64,000 bases of DNA. It comes from Megaleporinus macrocephalus. Taxonomy: Eukaryota > Chordata > Actinopteri > Characiformes > Anostomidae. The position numbers were made by a program, and so were the translations under genes. The DNA lies in the NCBI GenBank assembly GCA_021613375.1, contig CM038725.1:11159089-11223088 (forward strand), given 5' to 3'. Below, piece after piece: positions 10,441 to 22,479 of this stretch. The notes under the pieces were generated by a model. The model searched no databases, was not told the origin of the DNA, and was given only the letters and a program-made list of their open reading frames with translations. The first letter of the stretch is position 1, and the number at the start of each line of letters is the position of its first letter.

Positions 10441-11242
10441 GCGAACTCCAGACATCAAGAATATCTTCTTGACTACATTTGGGTTAAAGGGACAATTGTG
10501 TAAATTCAGCTTTTCCTTTAAAGGCTGTAGTTCAATACGAGCCGAATACGGCGAGAAACATCCACTCGACGGCCTTACAGACGTGGCCGTGTCATACAAG
10601 AATGCAAGTTTTGTGATGATTTGCTTTTTCCTTCCACAAGAACGAGCATATCGATAATAAGGGCATACAGAGCGTGATGTATAGGCCATTGATTGGTGAG
10701 ATTTTGTGAATTTCAGATGCAGTTAAAAAAGGTGTCGTATCCACGTTTCAGCGGGACTGGCGCGGGATCGGCGGTGCACCTTCAGCATTGGGCAGGAACA
10801 AAAGAAGCGGCGGCACATCCGCACTTCACCCTCTCTTTATGCAAAATTAATGCATCCGCCCCACGACGGCGTGATTTAATTTCTCCCCTTTCGTTTTTCT
10901 GTTGCCCGTTACCATGGTGACCGGAGGAGGGCCGTCGCGACATTAGCAGCTACAGCAGGGACAAGTGCGGCTCCCCCCGCGCATCCGCTGAATTACGCCA
11001 ACCTCATCAAGCCTGCATGCAGACTAGCTGGCACCGTGCCATCGCTGAAAAGGCATAAGGCGCAGGACAATGCGCCGTATATTAAAATTGTAGCCGCCGT
11101 CCACGATTGACTGATGATTCGTTTGCTGCATTAAACTGAGTCATCTCATATATCAGGCCATAATTCTATACAAGGCTCCTTCTCAAATCCCGCTTCTTTC
11201 ATTATTGCACATACACACTTTAAAGCACATGCAGCAGTTAGA

Positions 11243-11244
<2 letters not shown>
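10441..11244. other. Unique block with G+C-rich island (10740-11110)
   Basis: G+C content rises above the flanks at about 10740-11110, with several CpG. It contains an X-box-like palindrome at 10908. No coding exon is supported. It could be a distal regulatory element; conservation was not testable. Confidence 0.3.
10908..10921. promoter_or_regulatory. RFX X-box-like motif GTTACCATGGTGAC
   Basis: The near-palindromic GTTACCATGGTGAC matches the bipartite RFX consensus closely. It lies inside the G+C-rich island at 10740-11110. Confidence 0.35.

Positions 11245-11297
<53 letters not shown>
11245..11297. repeat. (AT)n microsatellite
   Basis: An uninterrupted AT dinucleotide run of about 52 bp. 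Confidence 0.95.
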
Positions 11298-11300
<3 letters not shown>

Positions 11301-11454
11301 GTTGCTCCTATTTTTAAATGTATAATGTATGTCCTTTATATTAAATGCATGTCCAGTGCACACATCTTTTAACATTTTATTATCACCAAAAACTATGTAT
11401 TTTTAAAAATAAAGATATGTTTAAAATACAGAAACTGAAGGAAAAACAAGTCTT

Positions 11455-11980
11455 CAGACACCACAAGCTAATAACATCAGTGCTTTGTGAGTAAATACAA
11501 CATTAAGATCTCCATGCTGAGTAGTAATTAGGTTTTGTATCATTGTGGTTACATTTTTGGCTATTCTGCTTTTCAGACTGTCTTGAATACCCCAAGGTTA
11601 TGAGGGTCCTTGCACTCGCAAATTCAAAATCCTCCACACATTATCAATGTGATTACAGTCAGGCGATTATGTAGTCCATGCCAGCACCTTCATCTGCTTT
11701 TGAAACCAGTTTTCAGTTTTTTTGGCTGCATCTTTGGATTTGATGATTAAACCATCCATACTCTCCGCTTTCTTTGCTAATGAAATCAAATTCTCCCATA
11801 AGGCTCCCAGTGCATCACTCCATTCATGTGTCTTTCAGTGATGTGTAACGCTCTAGTATGGTTTCTAGAGAAGCGGTCCCATATCATGACGCTCCCACCT
11901 CCCAACTTTCGGTGCGTACGTGGAGTTCCTGGGATCATATATGCGACCCTCCTTTCTCCAAACCTTGATGAGCCAAATTA
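11455..11980 (-). pseudogene. Tc1/mariner-like transposase relic
   Basis: Read on the minus strand, GGTTTGGAGAAAGGAGGGTC (around 11960) is followed by GGAGGTGGGAGCGTCATGAT and then a stretch resembling the catalytic half of fish Tc1-family transposases, through about 11460. The frame is broken by stops and indels. Sequence to 12300 may be the 5' half of the same element, but this is unclear. This is from family resemblance, not alignment. Confidence 0.6.
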
Positions 11981-12929
11981 TTGCCAATGAATGCCGTGAA
12001 GATTTTACATGCGCATCTCTGAGGCTTATTTTTAACAGAGGACTGTTCTGTAGGGACTGTTGCAAGATGCTTGCTATGCAGTGTATTGCTTATTGTTCTC
12101 TGTGTAACTGTTGTTTCTGCTATATTCAGGTCCATCTGCAACTCTCAAAACTCTCATTTTCTTTTCACCTGGATTGGTTCAGAGACAGCACATATAAAGC
12201 ACAATTCACGCTTTTGGCTGAACAGACTTTGGGCTACAATTTTAGAGCTTTGAGTGGATGTTTTGAAGCAGTCCCAGATCATGAAGCTCCCATCTTTACC
12301 TTTTATGTTCAAAATAAAGGATACCTGATCAATTCCAAATACCCAGTAAAACCAAATTTGCCAGTTTCAGTAGTGACTGTTTTTGGGAGTGACAATTAGA
12401 GCTAATTGTGTGCATTACCTGAAATGCTAGTACATGTAAACACAGCTTTGAACTGTTGTACACACATACATTTATAACAATCTTTGCTGAAATAAGTAAA
12501 GTGTTGACCGTTCTTAATGTTACACACAGATTTTCAGACTTTGGCACACATTTACTTACCATGTGGTCATGAGGGAAAGGGATGCAGCCTCACTTTCTGC
12601 TCTAAAAGCAGGGGTGTGGCCAAAACAAGGCTCCGCCCCTGGACTTAGGGTAGACATGTTAAGATGTGGACAGCATTATTTGAATAGGCATTGAGTAGTT
12701 AATATTAAAAAATTAAAACTCACTGCAAATCTAAATTGTTCAATTTTACTTTCAATTAAATCTTTTAAACTGAAGTTTAAACTGAAGTTCAGGGTTTAGG
12801 GTTTGAAACAGCCAACTCCCAAATTATGTACATGTTTAGCTTATTATTATCACAGCTTTGGTTTAAATAACAATATAATCTATATATAAAGATATATAAT
12901 CTTTAATATATAAATATCCTTAAAAGATT
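11981..12929. other. Intergenic DNA beside the Tc1-like relic
   Basis: The longest plus-strand frame here (11920-12399) overlaps the relic and has no recognised domain. Nothing else is supported. Confidence 0.35.
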
Positions 12930-13040
12930 TAAGATTCAAGAGTTTTATTGTCATATGCACAGCAGAACAGACGGTTACACTGTACAATGAAATTCTTACT
13001 ATGCTGTTCCTCCATTCACCAATAGATAAAGATAACAAAA
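12930..13040 (+). repeat. Teleost dispersed repeat (TTTTATTGTCATATGCACAGCAG type)
   Basis: CAAGAGTTTTATTGTCATATG and TGTACAATGAAATTCTTAC are words I recognise from a repeat common in fish UTRs and introns. It ends in an A-rich tail near 13060, as a retroposed sequence would. Confidence 0.5.
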
Positions 13041-14065
13041 AAAGAAATAATAAAAAATATATACAAAATATATAAAGTATAATAATTGAAGTAAAAAAGT
13101 GTTTTTTTTTCTTTTTTATAATTAAAAATACAAAATTAAAAAGAATCCTTAATATTTAATATTTTAAATAGTGTTTAGTTTTTTACTGTAGACGGCAGTT
13201 TGTAATAATTCAGTAGAACGGTCCATATAAGTACACGGGTGTGCGTATATCATTTCTTAATGAACAAAAGATTCTGATTGGATAAGAATTTGACTGATGG
13301 AGAGCATGGCTCAAAAGAGCAATCAGAATGTGTGTGAGCGATATGTTAAGAAAAAAAAAACAGCAGATGGATTTTAAAGAAAAAAATGTCTAAAAATACG
13401 TGGCATTTTTTTTTTTACGCAGAAACAGCAATAGGTTGGAAGCGATTTTGCCCTGAAACGCCATTGGCTTTCGCCGAGCATCACGACAAAAGGCGATTGC
13501 AGCAGACAGAGATGGCGTCACACTCCCCTGCCCGGCAATGACCATGTTGCCACCCAGATCATGTCGACTACGATGACAAAATGTGTGTGTGTGTGTGTGT
13601 TTATGGAGGGGAGGGTGTAAGTGTGTACGCGTGTGTGCGTATGTGTGCGCGTGTTTGTTTTTTTCTGCTTTGTCTGCCAATGAAGGGATACGTCTGTCTG
13701 TGAATTCAGGTGTGGAAAGCGAAATGTCTCAGGTTGGCATTAGGCACCCAACCCCCACAACACACACACACACACACACACCTCCTCGCTAGCTGAGCAG
13801 CATGCTACCATTCTACACCCCCCCCCCCAAACCACCACCAACACCACCCCACACACTTCTAATTGACCTTTGTGTCTGCCTCTCATTCATTTCTGAACTC
13901 TCTCATTTGCATGGGAGCTTTTGGCACGTCTCCAGCTGCACGTGGAAGCGCAAAATGAGAAACACAGACCCATTTTATGTGATTCGCATTCTAAACACAC
14001 CGCTAACGCACTGGCTCTCTCCACACACTGCCAAACCGAATTAAACAGCTGACTATACTGTAGAC
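13041..14065. other. Intergenic DNA with (GT)n and (CA)n runs
   Basis: (GT)n at about 13581-13600 and (CA)n at about 13760-13782, followed by a C-rich tract at about 13817-13830. Octamer-like CATTTGCATGG lies at about 13904. Frames here encode repeat-derived Thr-His and are not genes. Confidence 0.6.
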
Positions 14066-15036
14066 CAGGGCTCGGCGATATGACAGAAATATGCCATCGC
14101 GATACCTAAGATACGTATAGCGATATTTTGCTGCACTAAGGTTTGATATGTTGTCTGAAAGCACTGACGATGGCTTCAACATGTTTGGCAGTTTATCAAG
14201 ATAATGATGTCACATCATCCTAATGCCCCACGGATGCATCTATTTTTCTTTAATCAGTTATGTAAGACTTCTCACTCTCTCCGTTCCTAATGAATCAATG
14301 AGCAGCAGTGCAGTTGGAATCAGATATATGCAGATATGTATGCAGGTGGTGCAGATATATCATCAACCCCAGTGTGCCAGTGTTGCATAAACAGTATTGC
14401 TTATTGCTTGTAGCCACATTGACAGATAACAAGAATGAGGTATGTTTTATTTTTGGGTGCTTCAGACTGTTTTAAAAGAATGTTAACTTAAAAACCAGAT
14501 CGAATTAAGAGTTTGCTGTAAATGGTATTAGTTTTAAAACGTCCACACTATCCTATATGGATTTTATAACAAGAATAGATAACCAGAATGGGGCATGTTT
14601 TATTTTTGGGTGCTTCAGACTGTTTTAAAAGAATGTTGCAAAATACTTTAAAACCAGATTGAATCAAGAGTTTGCTGTAAATGTTATTAGTTTTAAAACA
14701 TTCACACTATCCTATATGGAAACCAGGCTGCAAGAGCATCTTGTTTTGAATTCTTTTTATTCATTTTGTCACCTAGTACGGAAAATATAAGTAAACCCAA
14801 ATATGAAAGACATTTTTTTTACAGTATTGTTTGAGGTTCGCTTTGGTGCTATTTTCAGAGAAGAAAAGTTCACTCAGAGCATTTTTCGACATTCTTTTAG
14901 CATAGAGACCCAGTATTCAGGAATAATAGGTTTATTAACTGTATTAATGTTGACATTTTACATATGAACCAATACCAAGATAGTGTGATATTTTAGGAAA
15001 ACATGATATTCAATTGTAACCCTCCCCGAGCACTAG
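14066..15036. mobile_element. Decayed DNA transposon with imperfect TIR and internal duplication
   Basis: CAGGGCTCGGCGATATGA at 14066 and its approximate complement CCTCCCCGAGCACTA at 15021-15035 resemble the ends of fish elements beginning AGGGCTGGGCGATATG. Inside, about 14425-14560 is repeated at 14577-14719 (both contain ATTTTTGGGTGCTTCAGAC and end CTATCCTATATGG). No convincing target-site duplication and no transposase were seen. Confidence 0.55.
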
Positions 15037-16379
15037 ATGATCGCATCCATGTTGTCATACACTAAAAGTTGAGGTTCAGCCACGTCAAATCGTTCTCATA
15101 ATCTCGGAAATCTGTCCCTGTTTGTCTGGGCTATAAGACGACTACGTTGGCCAAACCTATCTTCCGACACTTCTCGTTCTGCGCGCACTTTCCAATACCA
15201 GTGTGTACTTCTGCTATATCTGGTGGTGTGTATTTATTTCGTGGGCAGTCGAACAGCAATCAGAGATTGAGTTCTGCCATTCAAAAGCTATCTCGCCGTG
15301 GAAGAGGGGGAGGATGGGAAGGGACAGGAAAGTGCAGGCATTCATGTGAGAATCCAATCCTCCACAGTACACAGCCTCCGCAAAGCCTCCAGAATGACCC
15401 CTTTATATCAATGTAGCATGTCCGCTAGCTCTGCGGAAAGCTGGCCTGGACTTGAGAAATAGATGCATGTCCAGCCCTGCTTAAGTAATGTAGGACCTGC
15501 CAGCATGCTGTTCTGGGCTTCTGACCCTGTGTTTGACTGTGTGTGCATTGTGCCACGAAGACCACCATTAGATACTGGGACAAATGACACTGTGATTATG
15601 ATCACCATATGGAGAAATTATTATACTGAGAATGCTATATGCCTTATGATACATTGGAAAGGAACTGGAATCGAATTGAATTAGAAATAAAGACCAAAGC
15701 TGGCAATAACTATTTTTGGAGGCTTGGATGTATTGCACTGGTGTAGTGGTGGCACTGGTGACTTATATTTTGAAAGTGATTGTGTAGCCCTATGTAAAGA
15801 CATGATGCTTTCAGAAAATAGATAGATACATAGACGCTTATAAAAATTTGCACTGGCCACTGGGTCCACCAAGCTAATGAATCTTGTGGTCAAAATAAAG
15901 TGGTTGTCACTAAGATAATAGAAACATATACGTTTATTACATGTACAGTGTATTTACAAGTGTGTTTCAGTACCAAAAACAATCTGGTATTGCCTTAATA
16001 AAGAAAATACGTACATTAATAAGAATATTGCTGTTGAGGAGACTGTGGTGGTCCCTCCTGCCAAGCCAGTCTGCCATGACACTATCTGAACTAGGCTATT
16101 TCTTTAAGTGCGGTTTAACTGCTGCTATATTAGGCTTTTGGTACAAACACCAAATTTGATTTAAGACATTATTTCATACAGCAATATTAGCAAACATAGA
16201 GCAAATAAATCAGACTCTATGATGCCAGGTGGACAAGCTCAGCGGGGGGGGGCAAGCCTAGCAGGGATGGGTGCACCACAGTCACCATTAAGCCACGTTT
16301 ACTATTGTGGATGTTGAAGAAGTCCAACAAATAGATTTGTTTGTTTTTGTGTCCAACCAGTTAGGTATGTTTAAAGGTT
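15037..16379. other. Intergenic DNA, nothing recognised
   Basis: No exon, RNA gene or clear mobile element. A G-run at about 16244-16251 is the only low-complexity feature. Confidence 0.4.
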
Positions 16380-16380
16380 T

Positions 16381-16450
<70 letters not shown>
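16380..16450. repeat. (TA)n(TG)n compound microsatellite
   Basis: A short TA run is followed by about 27 TG dinucleotides. Confidence 0.95.
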
Positions 16451-16451
<1 letters not shown>

Positions 16452-17442
16452 AATTCATAGTATGAGCCAAGAGGCTTTTATTTTAAACAAGATTCCAACA
16501 CTGTAGTTTTCTTTTTGGCAGAGTATTTTTAAAGGTAGGCGATAATTATCATTTTGATAATTTCTTTGCAGATTCTGGCCGTTTTGCATCCGTAATGTCT
16601 TTGTACATCTCTGCGCTTATGATCTCATGAATGAACACAAGCTGCTACTGTATGAAATTGGCAGTTCCACTGTGCTTCATTAGTGCGGTGTGGTTGGACA
16701 TGTTCTCCAGGCTTTCTCCACACTGAAAGTCTATCATTAGTCTGATGTCGTGCTTCTCTTTTCTAAAAGAACACTTTGTTAAGCACTTTATTTATCAAGA
16801 GCTAAGTTGTCCCAAAAGTATTTTTGGACTCTGTGTGTAGCTCTATTAATATCTATTTTTATCAAAAACAGATGCTAGAAAATAGAAAATGTTGCAGTTG
16901 CTGGTCTCAGTAGTTGGTCTTCACTAAGAAAATTGCAAGATAACTGACTTTATTTGAAGGTTTTGTAGTTCTTGATAGGTTGAGGTTTAGGTAGGTACAG
17001 CAATAACTACAGCATACAATGATACAGAAATCAGTGGAAATGTCTCATACAGAGAGGAATGTTCTCTTCATCTCTCTCTCTCTCTAGCTCTCTCTTTCTC
17101 TCTTCCCATTTAATTACAATGTAAGATCCTTCCTGATTGCCCCCTTGTGGTCATAAGGAGGCAAATGCCATTTTGGCTGTTATCCTATTATTATTCTCTT
17201 TTATTTCATATGTTTAATAATACAGTGCCCCTGTTTGTCAAAGAATTTAAATGGAAAATCGTTTTTACTCCAGATTGAATTTAAGCCTTCCAAATTTCTG
17301 TTTTTATAGAACGTGTGATAATTGTTTGCACTGCTTACGAAGAAAATGACTAGGAGTCCACATCAGCATAAAAATAATTCATGCTCACTCTTGGTTGGAA
17401 TAATGAAACACTGTCCATGACTGTTATACCGTGGCTCTCTGT
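16451..17442. other. Intergenic DNA with a CT-rich run
   Basis: (CT)n-rich at about 17072-17102. Nothing else supported, apart from a weak CTCF-like word (CCACAAGGGGGCAA on the minus strand) at about 17138-17151. Confidence 0.4.
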
Positions 17443-17456
17443 CCACTAGATGGCGG
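17443..17456 (+). promoter_or_regulatory. CTCF-type motif
   Basis: CCACTAGATGGCGG fits every position of the CTCF core CCASYAGRKGGCRS. The orientation is opposite to the site at 1570-1583. Confidence 0.45.
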
Positions 17457-19729
17457 CATGATATAACTGTTGGAGGAACGGTGTGACCTTAGACATCTGG
17501 ATTTAGCCACATACCTGAATTTTCTCTCCATCGTTCGTTTTTGCTCTTCACAAATGGCATGAATCTTTGAATCAAACTTCTCGCCGAGTTTAGAAGTTTA
17601 TATGCTGTGAATTGTTTCTTTTGGGGTTTTTTTTCTTCTTCTAAAGGTAAAGCACCGACACCGTGGCAGCTCGCCGCTGAGTCCGAGTGGCTGTTGATGA
17701 AGCCGTCGGCCTGTACGAGCTGCTCTTCTGTCTCGTTCTTTATTCATTTTCTTGCTCCCTTTTTTCTCCCTGAAAGAGACCAAATGGGTCGCAGCAGGTG
17801 AAAGTAAAGAAACGTGAAGAGACGCCCCTTCGGCGAGCCTTTCATACCAGCACAAAGGCCCCGGCCCTCCTCTTTGAGCCCCACAGCTCCTACCTGATTA
17901 ACACTCTTCCTCTGAGCCCTTTGATAGAGGGTGCAAAAGCAAAATCAACAAAAGCTGTATGAAACCCCCTTAAAATTACAAACCCCTTTTAGAGGCAGAC
18001 TTCAGTTGAGGAAGGGGTGGGGGACAGGCTTTTGTTTTGTGTGTTTGAGGGACAGGGGGGATAAAAAAGACATCCTTCATACCTGTTAATGTAAGAGATT
18101 ACCAGCAATAATTAATTCAGGGTTTTTTTAGGAATCCCTCATCCCCCCCACACCACACTCCACCCCACCCTGTCTCTCTCCACACTTTAGACTATTTATG
18201 ATGTTAAAGATTATTCAGTGCATCTTTTAATCTTTTTTTTTTTTTTTTTTTTGGGCGCCGTGATCTCCGCGGCCTGACGAAAAACTGGAAACACGTTTCT
18301 CTCTGTCTTCGTTTTTGATCATGCACGTTTGCAGAGTTGTTCTTCAGTCATATCTCTGAGAACCGAAGCAGATTGCTGACAACTGCTGGGGAAACATCTA
18401 AGAATACACCCGAGTCATTATTTTTGCAAGCAGCTATCTCAAATAGATGGTTGTCGCAAATACAAAGTATAAATAGCTTTTAACAGTTGGAGTTGGAGTG
18501 ATGCGTATTGTGTGTAATGTGATTTACTGTGGAATTTGTCATTCGTACAGACTAAAGCAGGTTTATTTTGGTATTCATTGGCATTTCCTTTTGCCGGTTA
18601 TGTATTGATACCGTTTTAAGACTTTGGCTTTTATCATTGAAATGAGGCATTTTGCAAGTTTCTCTCTTCATCCTGTGCTTGTTGAGTGACATGGGAACCC
18701 GATTGTGTTGGTGAGCAGCCGATACAGTGGACTCATGCACTGTATGCTGTTGTTCTATCCGTTGGCGTACCTTCATTACATCTGTCACATGGAGATGTTT
18801 TTTTGCTCGTCCGTCGTTTTTTAGGCCCCCCCCTTATCCCCTTATTCTTTGATCAGAGCCCATTTGATTCATTCCATGTCTGAAACTAGTTTGGATTGCC
18901 TGTCTTTTACAATATAATGCACAATCATAGTTTTTTATATTCAGATTTTCAGTGAGTACAAGCAGTAACAAAATGATCTTTCCTTTACAATAGTACGAGG
19001 CTGAGAGGGGTTTTACCATGACAGTATAAAATCTTAGAGTTTCTGCAATTGTATCGTTTCAAATGTGTGTTTCTTTAGAGATTTTTGTATTTGATTAAGT
19101 AACTTTCTTGTTTTTTAATCTAATAAAGTGACTACAATGATAATAAAATAACACACTGACATAAATATATTCTTATTTTCTCTTTAATTTAAAAAAGTTA
19201 AACAAAATGTGGGTTATTCATCAGTTGAGCATTTATTTAATTAGTTTCTCACTTTTTTGAGAAATGAATATCAAGTGACCTTTCCATCTAAGTGGCCACA
19301 AGTCTAGATCACTCACAGTTAGATAGTTTTGCTGGCTATATATTAAACAATGGTAATTGTAGTATTTATTGTGGCAGTTTACAGATGGAAGCAAAATTGT
19401 TTGTAGGTGTCATTACAACATTTCTTAATTAGACAAAGTCACAGCGGTGACATTTATTCAAGCTTTAGCTGAAAAGTAGAAAAACACAACAATATTTAGC
19501 TTTCAAGCATTCTGTATCACCTGCTAAATGTAAAACTGTATGTATATATGTATATATACACATGTGTGTATATATATATATATATACATCTAATATGTAA
19601 CACGAAGATAATAGATATGAGCCTGCAGATGTTACTGTATATCACTGCTGTCAGAACCAAACCTTGTCATTTTCCAGCTTTTGGCGTAATGTACTGGTTG
19701 CCATTAACATTGTTTGTGAATTTCTTGTT
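17457..19729. other. Intergenic DNA, partly G+C-rich near 17.6-18.1 kb
   Basis: No supported exon. Contains a T-run at about 18234-18252 and a short (TA)n at about 19567-19586. Confidence 0.4.
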
Positions 19730-19861
19730 AAATGGACCATAAGAAATGGCCTAAAATCTCTTGGGAATATGTCTGGTTCCATTGACTTACATTAAAAGTT
19801 AATTATGTTTTTTTTCCTTCTACTGTAAACCTGAAATTTTGGACATAACAACAGCAATGTA
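19730..19861. mobile_element. MITE family A, decayed partial copy
   Basis: AAATGGACCATAAGAAATGG, GGTTCCATTGACTTACATT and the end TTGGACATAACAACAGCAAT align in order with the right part of the copies at 6.9 kb and 46.9 kb. The right terminus carries a small insertion. Confidence 0.5.
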
Positions 19862-21507
19862 ATTAAAAGAGTTAAAACCAAATACTAAGAAAAACAAATA
19901 CTAAGTTTCTTTTACATATATCTGTTTTCTGTCTGAATAGCATTTCTAACACTGCATGAAATGCACCAACATAATGTAACTGGAAGAGAAAGAAATAGAA
20001 TAAAAGAGTCTAGTTAAAACAAGCTGTGTGAGGTTTGGAAGAAATTCCTTTAGCTTAGAGAACCAGTTCTCAGGAGTTCATTAACAATAATAATGCAAAC
20101 GTAATTATTCTCTGACGCAGTTATTATATTTGGAAAATACTTACTGCAAAGAAATATCAGAATTACATCATATTTAGATTTATACCGTGACTTAAACCAA
20201 TTTGATGATGTATTTATTCTACTATAGAAGAGCTGAATGTTCAGGCGACTCTGGGCTTGAATGGCAAAATCTGTGGTTTGTTAATTTCACTGTTTAACCC
20301 CAGAAATATTTAGTTTTAGTTATATTTGTCTGCAGTTTTAATCCAGCTGGAAGCCCAAAATTCCCATATTTGTGCATCACTAGTTCTTTTTGTCCGCATT
20401 GCTAGTTATTGAGAATGACACATCGAGTTCCTCGGCAAAAGAAAAATAGATAAAAAAAAAACTCTGTGATTTGTCTATGACACTGACACACTCCATGCAG
20501 TGTATGATTGGGTCATGTCAGTGTCTTGACTGAGAGGTTGGGAGGTTAAGAACCCCCACAAACACACACACATACTCACACAAGATGCACACGTGTACAC
20601 AGTCCCGCCCCGAGTTCACCTCAAGGCCAGACATCACATCCTGACAGGTGGACGTGACATTGTGGCTTTTCTCACTAACATAGCCTTACTGACAACAGAC
20701 TGACCTCAGCTATCGGTACCTCCACGTGTCCGTCACGCTGAGAGCGTGAGCGCGTGTCACTGACTCCTCTCTTTCTCCCATCTCTCCTGCATCCCTCCGC
20801 TTCCAAACATGCTTGCAGCCAAACCTGCCTGACCCTCTGGACACAGGTCGCTGTACACTGGCTGTACCACTGTGGCTAGCGTTCCTATGCCATTCTGAAA
20901 ATGATACGTTAAGTGGAGTTAAGAGAGCCGTTGACAGTAAATAGGGATAACCTGATTTGCCTATGTTTGTTTGGCTGGGCTGCAGCAGCCAAGGCCGGGA
21001 AGGCAACAAGGAAGAAAATGGCTCCTGGCCAAAGCGTTCCCCATGGTCATTAAGCATTGTAAGTGTTCAGGCACTGAGCCAACGGTTTAGAATAGATTTA
21101 GATATTTCTACAGCATAGTACATGCACGGGCGTATATCGTATCTGAGACCTATAGATAGGGTTGCAACCAGCATTCAAATTACAGGGGAGCCAGGGGAAG
21201 TTTAGCTCCATGCAATAGAGACTTGAGCTCCCTTAACAACAATAAGATCTGATGTTTAGTGGGACAGTTTATGTCTCACTGGTTTATGTGAAAATTTAAT
21301 TAAACTTTGAGGCTGTTCCTCCTGTGTTTCTTTTCTGTCCTCCATCAGATTTCTGTGTTGAACATCGTATAAAACTGCACATTATTTTCAATTGACATTT
21401 CTCAGAATTTCTGCATTTGTGTGTACAATGGTGTGTATATTCAACACTGTGATGTACAGGAGCTGTATTCTATATATCTAGTAACATACAGTATGCCAGT
21501 AATGTGT
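19862..21507. other. Intergenic DNA, nothing recognised
   Basis: Unique-looking sequence with no supported gene or repeat boundary. Confidence 0.4.
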
Positions 21508-21622
21508 ATTTGCTGTCTAAAGAAAAGCAAGTCAACATAGAATGGTTTCATTTCAAGTAATTTTGGAGAATTTCGGGTGGACCAGTCAAAAAAAGTAGAT
21601 GTTTCTTCTTGGACAGCAATGA
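21508..21622. mobile_element. MITE family A, short deleted copy
   Basis: TTTGCTGTCTAAAGAAAAGC at the left and TTCTTGGACAGCAATGAC at the right mirror each other. The interior keeps only the TTTTGGAGAATTTCGGGTGG segment. Confidence 0.5.
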
Positions 21623-22479
21623 CATACAGCTCTGTGCAGCTAAAACCAATGTGCTGTTTATTGTACATGTGATACACACTGTGAATCCAACATATTGCAG
21701 TAGCAAGAGGGCTTCTATTGTTTCGTTATTCCATAAAAGAAGAAATGGCTGGCCACACAGATGGAATGATGAAAGCACATTGTTGGGGCAAAGTGAGAGG
21801 AAACCTCAAAAGGCATGACGGTTCTATTATTCAATGAGTCAAATAAAAGGCAATGGGTTTGTTTATTATAGCAGTAATTGTTTGTTGAGCCCTTTAGTAG
21901 TGCCGATCTGTCCCTGTAGGACTGCAGTTGAGCGCTGTTTGGCGATTTCCCTGCTTAAACAAACATATTAAACCTGGTAATTAAGGGATGAACTAAATCT
22001 GGTGTGTTTGAGCTCATGAAGTTGTCCTGGAGGACAACCTAACCCGAGTACTCGTGCTCTACAGTGCACTTACATACTATACTGTACAAGCATCATTACA
22101 TACACACAGTGTTAGATACGGCATGGCACGTAGAAGTATCTGAAAATATAGTTTGTCGCATGTGTTGACAAGACACAACAAATAGATGTTCTCTATTATG
22201 CCCAAGCACAACACAGAGTCATATGTTTCTGGTTGTTCCTGCTTTGAAGTCACCCCCTCCAGATAGACAGCCGAGGTAAGAAGGTGCCAGGCGATTGCCA
22301 CTGAAAGAACATGTGAGCGAGTATTGATGAAGAGTGACAAGCCTGACCACGAGAAGGACTTCTGCGTCAATTTGAAGCGCCAAGCCTTTTCTATTTTTGT
22401 CTCGTGTTTTTGTGTGTGTGTGTGGGAAGTGTGAGACAGGAGGAATTGCATTGTCTTTACTGTAGCAGTAAGGGAGGTG
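21623..22479. other. Intergenic DNA, with a probable decayed repeat at 21.9-22.05 kb
   Basis: About 21895-22045 (TCCCTGTAGGACTGCAGTTGA through GTCCTGGAGGAC) resembles a decayed fish repeat of the CTGGAGGGCCGCAGT type. Its identity is uncertain. The rest is unremarkable. Confidence 0.35.

Noticed and set aside
11920..12399. 159-codon plus-strand frame
   Set aside because: Overlaps the Tc1-like relic read on the other strand. No domain; probably an antisense frame of transposon sequence.
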